64,000 nucleotides of DNA from Caldilinea sp. CFX5 (GTDB taxonomy: Bacteria > Chloroflexota > Anaerolineae > Caldilineales > Caldilineaceae): contig QWII01000019.1 of the NCBI GenBank assembly GCA_021405325.1, forward strand, positions 124,001 to 188,000, given 5' to 3'. The number at the start of each line of letters is the position of its first letter. Position 1 is the stretch's first letter. Made by a program: the position numbers and the translations under genes. The notes beneath the pieces are model-generated. The model saw only the letters and a list, made by a program, of their open reading frames with translations. It made no database searches and had not been told where the DNA came from. Of the stretch, positions 29,748 through 39,375 are shown piece after piece.

Positions 29748-30082
29748 ATGTCAAGAGCAGCCATCGCAGAGGCGCGTGCCTTCGACAGTTGGCTAGACTA
29801 TCAAGCGGCCCTCAAGCGTGCCATCCAGCCGCTCACCCAAGAACAATTGCAAAAACGGCTTCTGCCCGGCCTCCGCACCCCCGGGAGATCGCTGAACATA
29901 TCGTCTTTGGGCGCGCCCTGCATCTGAACCGGACGCTCGGTGACGCGGCGACAGCAGAATTAGCGCCACTCATTCAGTGGGGAGACGCCGACACCCCAGC
30001 GCGCACGGCCGCCGAGATTGTGGCAGGGCTGGAGAAGTGTAGCGGATCTGGCGCTAAGGTGTACTCAGGAGAGGACCTATGA
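29748..30082 (+). pseudogene. DinB-like protein, frameshifted and C-terminally truncated
   Basis: The opening frame reads SWLDYQAALKRAIQPLTQEQ then LLPGLR, and it goes out of family at about 29872 (run of C before GGG) and stops at 29927. Shifting frame there continues with PREIAEHIVFGRALHLNR and TAAEIVAGLEK, which fits a DinB/four-helix metalloprotein. It stops at 30082 well short of the normal length of about 160 residues. A one-base indel and loss of the 3' third are both needed to explain it. The stop overlaps the next ATG (ATGA). Confidence 0.65.
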
Positions 30083-30633
30083 AACCATACACTTTGGCTT
30101 CCATTACCCTCAAAACAGCAATTACGCATAGTGTAACCTATTTTCTCGTTGGACTGCTCGCTTTCACCTTCTTCGATTATGCCGGCAAGTATGCCGATCC
30201 GACCATTGCCACCTTGATGCGGCAAACGAACGATCCAATCGTTGCCAGTGGGCCATTGTTCCAAATAGTGCGCGGTCTTCTCTTCGGGCTGGCCTTCTAT
30301 CCGCTGCGGGAGATTATCTTTGCGCGCAAGCAGGGGTGGCTCATTCTGTGGTTTGTGCTGGTGGTGGTGGGCATTCTGTCGCCCTTTGGCCCAGCGCCCA
30401 GTTCCATCGAAGGCATGATCTACACGATCTTGCCCATGTGGTTCCACATCATCGGCTTACCTGAGGTTGTGATCCAGGCGTTTCTGCTGGCTTTGCTAAG
30501 CTACTATTGGATCAATCACCCCGAAAAGAAATGGCTAACCTGGCTCTTTGGAGTTGCCTTCGCCCTGATGTTTTTACTAGCAACACTGGGCGTTCTGGCT
30601 GGGTTGGGAATCTTACCGACGCCTACCCAGTAA
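30079..30633 (+). CDS. Membrane protein of unknown function, 184 aa
   Basis: Four or five TM helices are clear (around residues 15-33, 60-80, 88-105, 118-140, 155-180), with charged loops between. No family was recognised. The start is supported by AGGAGAGGACCT before the ATG and by overlap with the preceding stop. Confidence 0.7.
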   Translation: MKPYTLASITLKTAITHSVTYFLVGLLAFTFFDYAGKYADPTIATLMRQTNDPIVASGPLFQIVRGLLFGLAFYPLREIIFARKQGWLILWFVLVVVGILSPFGPAPSSIEGMIYTILPMWFHIIGLPEVVIQAFLLALLSYYWINHPEKKWLTWLFGVAFALMFLLATLGVLAGLGILPTPTQ

Positions 30634-30691
30634 TCAGCGTTGCCGAACGGCAGACCCTTATACTCGACTTTCGATACAAAAGGAGGTTCAA

Positions 30692-30817
30692 ATGTCTGAA
30701 GTGTGGCAAGATCAAGCCCAACAAAGTTGCCGAAGATACGATTCAGCCCGATTGTCTGGATGCCATCATTGCGATAATGACCGGCGCAGCAGATTCCAGG
30801 GAGCCGCTCCAATATGA
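30692..30817 (+). CDS. Possible 41-residue ORF coupled to the kinase gene
   Basis: AAAGGAGGTTCAA directly precedes an ATG, one of the strongest ribosome sites in the window. The reading frame (MSEVWQDQAQQ..., with CHHCDNDRR) ends in TGA overlapping the ATG of the phosphotransferase by ATGA. It could be a coupling leader peptide or the remains of a longer gene. No similarity was recognised. Confidence 0.35.
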   Translation: MSEVWQDQAQQSCRRYDSARLSGCHHCDNDRRSRFQGAAPI

Positions 30818-31797
30818 TGAAGTTAAGCACGATGCAAGCCGTCGTCGCCACCGTCAATACACAATGGGAAAGTGATCTGGCCGATGAACTACTGCGCGCC
30901 TGGGAACACGACGGCGGACGCGCCAAGTTTTGGCGGGCCAGCACCAACTTTGTCTTCTTTTTCAAAAAGGCGGGTCGTGATCATGTGCTGCGCTTCAATC
31001 ATGCCACTGAACGGACAGCGGAAACCATTGGCGCCGAACTGGCCTATATCAACGCCCTGGCGACTCACGGGCTGCGGGTCGCCAGGGCGGTTCCCTCATG
31101 GGGGGGCAATCTGGTCGAAAGCATAGAAACGGCGCAGGGTCGCTTTCATGCGGTCGTTTTTGAAGCGTTGCCGGGGAAGTCGGTCGATCTGGAAGAGATG
31201 ACGCCGGAGCAACTGGTGCGGTGGGGTCAAACGCTGGGGGAGCTACATCAAGCCGCCGCGTACTATACGAAATCAGGGCGACCGAGCTGGCATGATCATC
31301 TGGCAATGGTCGCTGAAATCGTGCCGGAAACAGAAAGCGGAGCGCGACAAGAAGTAGCTCGACTAACGCGTGAATTGAGTCAGTTGGACAGCCATCCGCA
31401 GAACTTTGGTCTTATCCATTACGACTTTGAGCCGGATAATCTGATCTGGCATGATGGGCAACCGGGGATCATCGACTTTGACGATTGCGCCTGGTATTGG
31501 TATGTGGCCGATATTGCCCTGGCGCTCTCTGACCTCTTTGGCGATCGGCCCAGTCAGGTCGATTTTGCAAATATCGCCTTTCGGCACTTTATCCAAGGCT
31601 ACCGCGCTGTCCGGTCGATTGAACAAGAGGAATTAGCGCAGATCCCGCTCTTTCTACGTCTGCAAAATTTGGTTAGCTTTGCGCGGATCTATCGCGCCCT
31701 GACGCCGGTCAATCCAGCAGGGGAGTTGCCCTGGATGCCTGGATTACGGGAGAAACTGACGGCGAAAATGCAGTTTTATCGCAATGAGTTTGCGTAA
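30814..31797 (+). CDS. APH-family phosphotransferase, 327 aa
   Basis: Kinase of the aminoglycoside/choline phosphotransferase fold. The N lobe has FWRASTNFVFFFKK and VLRFNH in place of the usual nucleotide-binding strands. The catalytic loop reads HYDFEPDNL (HxDxxxxN) and the metal motif is IIDFDDC, both intact. The family includes drug, homoserine and sugar kinases, and nothing here fixes the substrate. It starts at the ATGA overlap with the small upstream ORF. Two further APH-like genes lie at 44824 and 62513. Confidence 0.82.
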   Translation: MMKLSTMQAVVATVNTQWESDLADELLRAWEHDGGRAKFWRASTNFVFFFKKAGRDHVLRFNHATERTAETIGAELAYINALATHGLRVARAVPSWGGNLVESIETAQGRFHAVVFEALPGKSVDLEEMTPEQLVRWGQTLGELHQAAAYYTKSGRPSWHDHLAMVAEIVPETESGARQEVARLTRELSQLDSHPQNFGLIHYDFEPDNLIWHDGQPGIIDFDDCAWYWYVADIALALSDLFGDRPSQVDFANIAFRHFIQGYRAVRSIEQEELAQIPLFLRLQNLVSFARIYRALTPVNPAGELPWMPGLREKLTAKMQFYRNEFA

Positions 31798-31870
31798 GTA
31801 CCAAAGACGCTACAGCCCAATTTCGCCGCCGTTGGCGTGCATTGCATCAATCACAGAGGGATCATTTTCT

Positions 31871-32416
31871 ATGGAGCTGCTGTTTGCCACCGGCAACGAA
31901 CACAAAGCGCGTGAATTAGAGGCACTGTTAGGGCGCCCCATCCGGCAAGTAAAACTCGACCTGCATGAAGTGCAAGCCGTTGATGTACGGGAAGTGATTG
32001 AAGCGAAGGCGCGCGAAGCGTACCGCTTCGTGGGCAAGCCGGTTTTTGTCGAGGATACCGGGTTAGCCTTTGCGGCCTGGAATGGTCTGCCGGGCGCCCT
32101 GATCCGCTGGTTTTTGGATCGCGTGGGCAATGAAGGTCTCTGTCAAATGTTGCAGAGCTATGAGCAAACCGCCGCCATTGCCGAAACTTGTATTGGCTAC
32201 TTTGATGGCAGTGAGTGTCATCTCTTTTGCGGCGTCGTTCCTGGGCAAATTGTGCGCAGCCCGCGCGGCAGCGGCGGCTTTGGCTGGGACCCCATCTTTA
32301 TGCCCGACGGGTGGGAAAAAACCTTTGCTGAGATGACGCATGAGAAGAACTTGCTCTCCATGCGCAAGTTGGCTGTGGCGCAACTGAAAGCATTTCTCGA
32401 CGAACGAGGGTTGTAA
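31871..32416 (+). CDS. rdgB: Non-canonical purine NTP pyrophosphatase (RdgB/HAM1 family)
   Basis: Hydrolyses ITP, dITP and XTP to keep deaminated purines out of DNA and RNA. It has the opening LLFATGNEHKARELE, then VEDTGLAFAAWNGLPGAL, then SGGFGWDPIFMPDG, the three family blocks in order. At 181 residues it is slightly short. The start was set at the ATG giving the standard MxLLFATGN. It follows the APH-like gene by about 70 bases on the same strand. Confidence 0.93.
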   Translation: MELLFATGNEHKARELEALLGRPIRQVKLDLHEVQAVDVREVIEAKAREAYRFVGKPVFVEDTGLAFAAWNGLPGALIRWFLDRVGNEGLCQMLQSYEQTAAIAETCIGYFDGSECHLFCGVVPGQIVRSPRGSGGFGWDPIFMPDGWEKTFAEMTHEKNLLSMRKLAVAQLKAFLDERGL

Positions 32417-32496
32417 TGCGCGCCCGGAGCAGGTTTCGGCGCAAGTCGGGAAGCGATAGGGGTGAATGGAAGGGCTGGCGAGGGGTCCATCGGCCC

Positions 32497-33210
32497 TTAA
32501 CACACAGTGACTAGATACCCATAAGGCGTAAAGCCCAGGCTATACATCAACCGCAACGAGGGTTGATTGGATAGCTCCACTACGCTTTCAACATAATAGG
32601 GGGTGGCCGTTTGGATCCAGTGGAGCGCGGCGGCAGTCACCGCTTGGCCGTAACCGCGACGCCGGTAAGCCGGCGCCGTGTCAATATAAATTTCCGCCAA
32701 CAGATCACCCCACAGACGCACACCACAGGTAGCAACCAGTTCTTGCCCACAAAAGTAACCAAAGATCCGCAACCAATCATCCATCTGCTCTAATGACCAG
32801 GGTAGGGGGTCGGTAGCGGCGGCAAAGGCTGTTACATGACGATGATCATTGTAAGTAAGTGGGCGTATGGACGGCTCGATTGGCCGATGAACATCCGGCG
32901 CTTGATGTAGGAAGATAATAGCGGGGCCGTATACCACTGTTGCCGGAATTGTCTGAAGGAAGGGCTGAAGCTGTTCCAGGGTGGGGAGGTGGTTGGGGCG
33001 GAAGCAGGCGGCAAGGTGCGCCCGCACGTTATCGTGCCATGCTTCCGGCGTTGCAACCACCCAACGACCACCGCAACGCAACGCCCAAAGTCCTGGCTGT
33101 GCAATCGTGGTCAACAGGTATGGGTCTGGGGCGTGACGAACCAGATCGTTGCCACAACCCAAAAATTGACCCCAGTATTGGTCAACCAAGTTTACCAAAG
33201 CCGTTGACAT
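32497..33210 (-). CDS. GNAT-family N-acetyltransferase, 237 aa
   Basis: The C-terminal half (about residues 120-235) carries the acetyl-CoA site EIYIDTAPAYRRRGYGQAV, matching the GNAT motif A (Q/RxxGxG/A), and ends with a typical NQPSLRLMYSLGF motif B. The N-terminal half has the layout of GNAT-like (FR47-type) two-domain proteins. The substrate is unknown. It runs in the same direction as speD, whose start is upstream, and converges with rdgB. Confidence 0.82.
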   Translation of the reverse strand: MSTALVNLVDQYWGQFLGCGNDLVRHAPDPYLLTTIAQPGLWALRCGGRWVVATPEAWHDNVRAHLAACFRPNHLPTLEQLQPFLQTIPATVVYGPAIIFLHQAPDVHRPIEPSIRPLTYNDHRHVTAFAAATDPLPWSLEQMDDWLRIFGYFCGQELVATCGVRLWGDLLAEIYIDTAPAYRRRGYGQAVTAAALHWIQTATPYYVESVVELSNQPSLRLMYSLGFTPYGYLVTVC

Positions 33211-33243
33211 GTGGTGCTGCTCATCGGTTAGAAAAAGGCGCCT

Positions 33244-33594
33244 TTACTTTGTTGCGCTGCGTTGCACTTCCATAAAATCCACATGCTCGGTAGCAAAGCG
33301 CTCTTTCAGAAAAGCAACGATGTCGCTCATGGCAAAGTTGGTTGTACAGACAACCAGATCAATATTAGCGTATTCATATTCAGGCCAGGTGTGGACAGAG
33401 ATATGGGACGCGCCAACGATTAAGATCGAGGTGACGCCATGAGGTTCAAAGTGATAGCTGGCTTTGGCCTTCACTTCGGTACTCAACATATGCGTCAATT
33501 CGAAGAGAACCTCTTCCAAAAAGAGCGGATCATCTAGCTGCTCATAGCGACAATGATGTAACTCAATAATAATGTGACGGACGATAAGGCTCAT
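33244..33594 (-). CDS. speD: S-adenosylmethionine decarboxylase proenzyme (prokaryotic class)
   Basis: Makes the aminopropyl donor for spermidine. The small protein (116 aa) contains ASHISVHTWPEYEYA, with the Ser that becomes the pyruvoyl group and the catalytic His, and the downstream Cys in DLVVC. It self-cleaves before that Ser. No speE is adjacent. The GNAT gene follows in the same direction. Confidence 0.92.
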   Translation of the reverse strand: MSLIVRHIIIELHHCRYEQLDDPLFLEEVLFELTHMLSTEVKAKASYHFEPHGVTSILIVGASHISVHTWPEYEYANIDLVVCTTNFAMSDIVAFLKERFATEHVDFMEVQRSATK

Positions 33595-33980
33595 AAAAGT
33601 TTACTTTCATTTGGGTCAACCACTTCCTATCCAACGCAGTTATATAGATTTTCGCTTAAATTTGGGTTTTAAGCATCGTCGCAAAGCAGGATCTTACCCT
33701 CACGCATTTGTTCCTCATTGACTTCCGCAATTGCCCTAACCCCTTAACACGATGTAAGCAATTTTTATTTACGAACAACAATTTGTTTTGATAAATTTAT
33801 CTCATAGATGAAAGGATGTTGTCAGCATCCAAAGAGCCTTTTTTCTCTATACTGCAATAACAAAATACCACTACGAAATTTTAAGTTATCAAATTGAACA
33901 GCAGATAAGCCGTAAGCTTTTCAAATGGTATTTAGCAGATTAGTCGCTTTTATCGAAACAATGATCAGAAAGGTCGGGCG
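33595..33980. other. AT-rich intergenic region between divergent genes
   Basis: About 385 bases between speD (minus) and the GGDEF-EAL gene (plus). It is much more AT-rich than the surroundings and should contain both promoters. Candidate -10 sequences are many and none stands out. No gene, repeat or known riboswitch was recognised. Confidence 0.5.
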
Positions 33981-36900
33981 ATGGCAACGGAGATACAAAT
34001 TTCAACGCTGCGGTACCCAAAGCAGATGAAGATCGCTTTAAAGCAACAACTCGCCAAAGTTCCACTCTGGGCGCTCTTTCTTATGGTGGGTGTTACGGTT
34101 ATCTACGGCCACTCGCTTCTACCGGTTGGCACAGTGAAAGGTGTGGGCTATGTCCTCTATACGATGACCACAGCCGCTTTTCTAATCATTGGCATCCGGC
34201 AGAGCCGCCTCAATTACTTTAGCCCCTGGCATGTACTGGCAACCGGCATTTTTATCAATGTGGCCGCCGACAGTCTTTGGTATACCTACCGCTTTGCGGA
34301 GATCGCATTGCCCTACCCATCTTATATTGATTGGATCTACTTAAGCGGCTACGTGGTGAGAAGCGTCGCCCTCCACTTAATGAACCAGGCACGTACACGC
34401 CACCAGGATCTCTCCGGTTGGATCGATAGCCTGATTATTGGCTGTGGCGCCGGCTTGCTCTCCTGGATCTACCTGATGGAGCCTTACGCCGATAATCCGG
34501 CCCTGACCTATCTTGAACGCGCCGTCTCGATTGCCTATCCGCTGATGGATGTGCTGATGTTGGCCGTGGTGGCGCGCCTCTGGATTACCCCAGGCAGACG
34601 TTCGCCGGCCTATTTTATTTTAAGCATTGGCCTCAGTATGTGGATGATTGCCGATGTGATCTATGCCAAAGCGATTTTGGATGGCAGTTACTACAGCGGC
34701 CATTTGCTCGACGCCGTTTGGTTGCTCAGTGGTACGCTGCTGGCGACGGCGGCCCTCCATCCAACGATGCGGCAGATGATCGAACCGGGTCCGCAGATCG
34801 AAATCAAAGTGACCTGGCAACGGCTCCCTCTGCTTGCCGGCATGTTGTTGTTGTCGCCGGCGACGCTCATTATTCAAACAATTCGCGATATTCCCATCAA
34901 CCTGCCCGTCATCGCCGGCGGTTCGGCGCTCCTCTTCCTATTGGTTGTGGTTCGCATGAGCGGGTTGATGACGCTGCTCGGGCGCGCCGTTGCCCGTGAA
35001 CAGGCATTGAAGAACGCTGCCGCCGCCTTTGTGGCGAAACCATCGCGCGAAAGCATCTATTCGGCCGCGTTTCAGGCTATTGCCGGTTTGGCAGCAAAGA
35101 ATCCGGTTGATATTCATCTAATCGTGGGGTTGCCCAATGAATGTGCGCTGGTTGCATCCTATCAAGATCAACAAGAGATGGTGCCGCCTACGCCACGCGC
35201 CCTCCCGCCCCTACCGGCCGACCTTTTGCTGGCGCTGAAGCAGGGGAATATTGAAAGCTATGACTATGGCAAACATCCGACCTTCTGGCAAGCGGTGGGG
35301 ATTGAGCAGGATCGAGAGGAAGTTTTGATCGCACCGATTGGCGTACAACAGCGGTTATTTGCTGCCCTTCTCGTCGCCAGCAAACAACGGCTGCTCACTG
35401 AAGTCAAAGGTGGCATCGAAGGTCTCAGCGACCAGGTGGCGCTGGCGCTGGAAAGTCTGGATCTAACAGAAAATTTACATCGTCAACGGAGCGAAGCGCG
35501 CTTTCGTTCACTTGTGCAACATGGCTCGGAAATTATTATCATTCTTGATGCTAACGGGACCATTCGCTATGTCAGTCCGGCTATCGAGCGGCTACTGGGG
35601 TATACGCCGGAAGCACTGATTGGCGCCAACTTGAGCCAACAGATCATTCATCCGAAAGATCTGACATCGAGTACGCTCTTTCACCAATCCCTGATCAACA
35701 CCCCCGATAAAACGCTGACGACCGAAATGTTGATGCAACACCGCGACGGCTCGTGGCTGCACTTTGAAATGATCGGCAGCAACCTGCTTCACGATGCTAA
35801 TATCCAAGGGTTGTTGATCACCTCGCGCGATATTAGCGAACGCAAGGTCTTTGAACAACAGTTACAACATCAAGCCTTTCATGATCCCTTAACGGGCCTC
35901 CCCAATCGCGCCCTCTTTATGAACCGTTTGCAACATGCCCTGATTCGGGCCGGACGCCATACACCGAATGATCTGTTGGCGTTGCTCTTTGTCGATCTCG
36001 ACCTCTTCAAGGTGGTGAACGATAGCCTTGGGCATGAAGCGGGAGACCGCCTCCTGGTGGCAGTCTCCAACCGGTTGCAACGGGCGATTCGTCCCCAGGA
36101 CACCGTGGCGCGTTTCGGTGGCGATGAATTTATGATTCTCTTGGAAGATCTGCCGGACGAAGCGGGGGCGCGCGCCATGGCCGAAGAGCTGCTGCAAAAA
36201 TTGCGTGTAACCGAAAACATTAACGGCTACGAAATTGTCGTCACGGCCAGTATCGGTGTCGCCCTCAACTATGCCGGCATCAATTCGACTTCGGATCTGT
36301 TGCGCTATGCCGATGCCGCCATGTACCAGGCCAAACGGGAAGGCAAGGGGCGCTATCATGTCTTTGATGGCCGCACCAGCACCAGCTTGCTGGAACGGTT
36401 GGAGCTGGAACAGGAATTACGGCGCGCTGTGGAACAAGAGGAATTCCGCGTCTTTTATCAGCCGATCATTGCCCTGAACAGCCGCAAAGTGATCGGCATC
36501 GAAGCGTTGATCCGCTGGCAACACCCGCGCCTAGGGTTAATTGCACCGGCCCAGTTTATTCACACGGCCGAGGAGACCGGGTTGATTGTCCCAATGGGGC
36601 GCTGGGTGCTGGAAGAAGCTTGTCGGCAGGTCTACCGCTGGCAGTCTGAACGCGAAGACGATATTCGCTTGGAACTAAGTGTAAACCTGTCAGCAAAACA
36701 GCTTCAACAGCCCAATCTGGTGGCGGAAATTGCCCAAGTATTGCAAACGACTGGCCTCGACCCGCTGAATTTGAAGTTGGAGATCACCGAAAGCGTTGCC
36801 ATGAGTGACGCCGAAGGGATGCTGACCCGCCTCCATGATTTAAAGGCGCTCGGGGTGAAGCTGGCGATTGATGACTTTGGCACCGGCTATTCCAGTTTGA

Positions 36901-37166
36901 GTTACCTGAAACGCTTCCCGGTCGACACCTTGAAGATTGATCGCTCCTTTGTCTCCGGCTTAGGGCAAAATGCCGAAGATACAGCGATTGTCCAGGCCGT
37001 CGTCACCATGGCGCACACCGTCGGCCTCACCGTCACGGCGGAAGGCGTAGAGACCACGGAGATCACCAATCATCTCCAGGGCTTAGGTTGCGACCTAGCA
37101 CAGGGCTATTACTTCGCCAAACCGCTCCCGGGCACTGAGCTGGAAGCGCTGCTTCAACAAAAATAG
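33981..37166 (+). CDS. Membrane-anchored PAS-GGDEF-EAL protein, 1061 aa
   Basis: Cyclic-di-GMP enzyme with a large sensor. About eight or nine TM helices (residues about 30-340) form the membrane part. A GAF-like region (about 355-490), a PAS domain (about 505-625; FRSLVQHGSEIIIILDANG), a GGDEF domain (about 635-800; RFGGDEF intact) and an EAL domain (about 815-1060; IEALIRW, then DDFGTGYSS and IDRSF intact) follow. Both catalytic motifs are complete, so it could make or break the messenger. The N-terminal membrane block was not matched to a named sensor family. Confidence 0.92.
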   Translation: MATEIQISTLRYPKQMKIALKQQLAKVPLWALFLMVGVTVIYGHSLLPVGTVKGVGYVLYTMTTAAFLIIGIRQSRLNYFSPWHVLATGIFINVAADSLWYTYRFAEIALPYPSYIDWIYLSGYVVRSVALHLMNQARTRHQDLSGWIDSLIIGCGAGLLSWIYLMEPYADNPALTYLERAVSIAYPLMDVLMLAVVARLWITPGRRSPAYFILSIGLSMWMIADVIYAKAILDGSYYSGHLLDAVWLLSGTLLATAALHPTMRQMIEPGPQIEIKVTWQRLPLLAGMLLLSPATLIIQTIRDIPINLPVIAGGSALLFLLVVVRMSGLMTLLGRAVAREQALKNAAAAFVAKPSRESIYSAAFQAIAGLAAKNPVDIHLIVGLPNECALVASYQDQQEMVPPTPRALPPLPADLLLALKQGNIESYDYGKHPTFWQAVGIEQDREEVLIAPIGVQQRLFAALLVASKQRLLTEVKGGIEGLSDQVALALESLDLTENLHRQRSEARFRSLVQHGSEIIIILDANGTIRYVSPAIERLLGYTPEALIGANLSQQIIHPKDLTSSTLFHQSLINTPDKTLTTEMLMQHRDGSWLHFEMIGSNLLHDANIQGLLITSRDISERKVFEQQLQHQAFHDPLTGLPNRALFMNRLQHALIRAGRHTPNDLLALLFVDLDLFKVVNDSLGHEAGDRLLVAVSNRLQRAIRPQDTVARFGGDEFMILLEDLPDEAGARAMAEELLQKLRVTENINGYEIVVTASIGVALNYAGINSTSDLLRYADAAMYQAKREGKGRYHVFDGRTSTSLLERLELEQELRRAVEQEEFRVFYQPIIALNSRKVIGIEALIRWQHPRLGLIAPAQFIHTAEETGLIVPMGRWVLEEACRQVYRWQSEREDDIRLELSVNLSAKQLQQPNLVAEIAQVLQTTGLDPLNLKLEITESVAMSDAEGMLTRLHDLKALGVKLAIDDFGTGYSSLSYLKRFPVDTLKIDRSFVSGLGQNAEDTAIVQAVVTMAHTVGLTVTAEGVETTEITNHLQGLGCDLAQGYYFAKPLPGTELEALLQQK

Positions 37167-37200
37167 TTATGGGCAAACCAGCGCTCTCTCAATAGCCTGT

Positions 37201-37310
37201 CAACCCGCTCCCGGCGAGTCCGTGACTCGCCCCGACGCCTAACCAGCTCAACCCGCTCCCGGCGAGTCCGTGACTCGCCCCGGCCTTTAGCAAGTCCGGA
37301 TTCGCCAGGA
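37201..37310. repeat. Direct 34-bp repeat containing GCGAGTCCGTGACTCGC
   Basis: Two identical 34-base units (37201-37234 and 37249-37282), each CAACCCGCTCCCGGCGAG followed by TCCGTGACTCGCCCCG, are separated by 14 bases. A degraded third half follows (CAAGTCCGGATTCGCCAGGA). The core palindrome is the same as at 12681-12802. It lies between two same-strand genes. Confidence 0.88.
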
Positions 37311-37460
37311 GTACAGCGTTATTTTCCGGTCATCCTTCATACCGCTCCTCCCCGTTTTGCCCCAGGTTTCACCTGATGATTTGTCCACTTTGCTTGCGCT
37401 GTGTATCATAACAAGCGTTATACAAATCAACACTCATCAGCTAGAAACGAAGGGAAGACC

Positions 37461-38879
37461 ATGCAATTACAGGAAACCATCCACCACTACTTGGATCAGG
37501 AAGACGAAAAACTCGCCTATCTCGCCAAAGCCATCTGGGATCATCCCGAAATCGGGCTGCAGGAGAGCTATGCCGCTAACTTACTTTCGACCGAACTGGC
37601 CGAAGCCGGTTTTACCATCGAACGGGGCGTGGGTCAGATGCCGACCGCCTTTGTGGCCAGTTGGGGTTCAGGCCGACCGCTCATCGGTATTCTAGGCGAA
37701 TATGATGCGCTGCCGGGGCTATCACAACAGGTGGCGACGACAGTGGAAGCGATTGTCCAAGGTGGGCCGGGACATGGCTGCGGCCATAATCTCTTTGGCG
37801 TCGCCGGCTTGGGCGCCGTCCTGGCGCTGAAAGAGACGATGATCGCCAACAAGCTGCCGGGGACGATCCGTTTTTACGGCTGTCCTGCCGAAGAGACGCT
37901 GGTCGGCAAGACCTTTATGGCCAAGGATGGCGTCTTTGATGACCTGGATGCCGCCCTGGCCTGGCACCCTGGCGACGCCAACACGGTCTGGCATGGCTCG
38001 TCATTAGCGATGAATTCTTTCAAGGTGAACTTTTATGGCGTCGCCGCTCACGGCGCAGCCGCGCCTCATTTGGGCCGCAGCGCGCTGGATGGGGTGATGT
38101 TGATGGATATCGGCGTCAACTATCTGCGTGAACATATCATTCAGGAAGCGCGCATCCACAGCGTCATCACCAGCGGTGGTCAAGCCCCCAATGTCGTGCC
38201 GGCCTATGCCCAGGTCTGGTACTTTGTGCGCGCTCCCCGTCGCGACCAGGTCGATGAGATTTACGCCCGCGTCCTCGACATTGCCAAAGGCGCGGCCTTG
38301 ATGAGCGGCACGACTTACGACATTGACTTCGTCACCGGCTGCTACGAGGTGTTGCCCAACGCCGTCATCTCCAACTTGATGTACGAAAAGATGATGGCAC
38401 TCGGTCCCATGCACTTCACCGACCAGGAGCTTGCTTTCGCCGCCGAGTTACAAAAGAGCTTCCCGTCCGGTTCACGCGAGTTTAGCTATGCGAATCTAGA
38501 AAAGACCACCACCGACAAGCTCACCAAAGCCGATCTCGACAACCCGCTTTGGACCAAAGTCCTGCATCACGCGCCCACCCCCACCGTCATGCCCGGCTCG
38601 ACCGAAGTGGGCGATGTGAGCCAGATCACGCCGACCAGTCAACTGACCACCACCTGTTGGCCGTTTGGCACGCCGCCCCACAGTTGGCAGATCACAGCTT
38701 CGTCCGGCTCGCAGATCGGTTCCAAAGGGATGCTCTACGCCGCCAAAGCGCTGGCGTTGACGGCATTCGATCTGCTAACCAAACCGGAACTACTCCAAGC
38801 TGCCAAAGCTGAGTTTGCCGCCAGCACCGGCGGTCGCAAGTACGTTTCGCCGTTGCCAGAGGGAACAGTCCCACACTGA
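37461..38879 (+). CDS. M20-family amidohydrolase (AbgB/p-aminobenzoyl-glutamate hydrolase-like), 472 aa
   Basis: Metallo-amidase of the M20D group that splits N-acyl or aryl amides of amino acids. It has LGEYDALPG, GHGCGHNLFG (metal ligands), PAEETLVGK (catalytic Glu) and AWHPGD, then a dimerisation segment SFKVNFYGVAAHGAAAPH. The start is the ATG with AGGGAAG just before it. The C-terminal GSTEVGDVSQITPT closes the active site. The exact substrate is unclear. It converges with a small membrane protein through a shared hairpin. Confidence 0.85.
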   Translation: MQLQETIHHYLDQEDEKLAYLAKAIWDHPEIGLQESYAANLLSTELAEAGFTIERGVGQMPTAFVASWGSGRPLIGILGEYDALPGLSQQVATTVEAIVQGGPGHGCGHNLFGVAGLGAVLALKETMIANKLPGTIRFYGCPAEETLVGKTFMAKDGVFDDLDAALAWHPGDANTVWHGSSLAMNSFKVNFYGVAAHGAAAPHLGRSALDGVMLMDIGVNYLREHIIQEARIHSVITSGGQAPNVVPAYAQVWYFVRAPRRDQVDEIYARVLDIAKGAALMSGTTYDIDFVTGCYEVLPNAVISNLMYEKMMALGPMHFTDQELAFAAELQKSFPSGSREFSYANLEKTTTDKLTKADLDNPLWTKVLHHAPTPTVMPGSTEVGDVSQITPTSQLTTTCWPFGTPPHSWQITASSGSQIGSKGMLYAAKALALTAFDLLTKPELLQAAKAEFAASTGGRKYVSPLPEGTVPH

Positions 38880-38884
38880 GACCA

Positions 38885-38926
38885 GTAACAATGATTAATT
38901 GTTGTTTTTCAATTAATCATTGTTAC
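38885..38926. terminator. Bidirectional hairpin terminator, 17-bp stem
   Basis: GTAACAATGATTAATTG (38885-38901) and its exact complement (38910-38926) enclose TTGTTTTT. It lies five bases after one stop and overlaps the stop of the opposing gene, so it serves both. Confidence 0.8.
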
Positions 38927-39375
38927 GATTGTTTCGGCAAATATTGCGCCAGCACGGCCTCGTCCACCATCGAAGCCGGCAGCCGCAGAGTCGTAATCTT
39001 TGGGTCACCCAGGTCGAGCGCCACCATTTTGATCAAGCTGACCTGCGCCCGCGCTTGCCGTTTGATGGCGTGCCAGGGGATCATCAACGGCGGATGGCCA
39101 ATGCGAAAGAAGACCATCGTTGAGAGATACAACCCTTCCGGCGCGGGTTGAATCTTCAACGTCCCCCGGTGGTTAACCGGCCCCAACATGGCCCAAAGCG
39201 TACCAAAGACCGATCCTTCCGGCGCTTTGGTGCAGCGATAATGCCGCGCCAGGCGTCGCCAGCCGCTCAACCACGCCAATAACCAGACCACCCCGCTCCA
39301 AATCAGCAGAAAGCCAACCAGGACCAAAGGAATCAGGAGTAGAAGCAACATTGGTGTTGAAGGTTCAGTGGCCAT
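38923..39375 (-). CDS. Small membrane protein of unknown function, 150 aa
   Basis: One long N-terminal hydrophobic stretch (about residues 8-38, perhaps two helices) is followed by a soluble domain of about 110 residues with alternating beta-like strands (GTLKIQPAPEGLYLSTM, KITTLRLPASMV). No family was recognised; a PH-like membrane-surface fold would fit. The ATG at 39375 is preferred to the GTG at 39384 because GGTGAG lies at the right distance. Confidence 0.7.
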   Translation of the reverse strand: MATEPSTPMLLLLLIPLVLVGFLLIWSGVVWLLAWLSGWRRLARHYRCTKAPEGSVFGTLWAMLGPVNHRGTLKIQPAPEGLYLSTMVFFRIGHPPLMIPWHAIKRQARAQVSLIKMVALDLGDPKITTLRLPASMVDEAVLAQYLPKQS

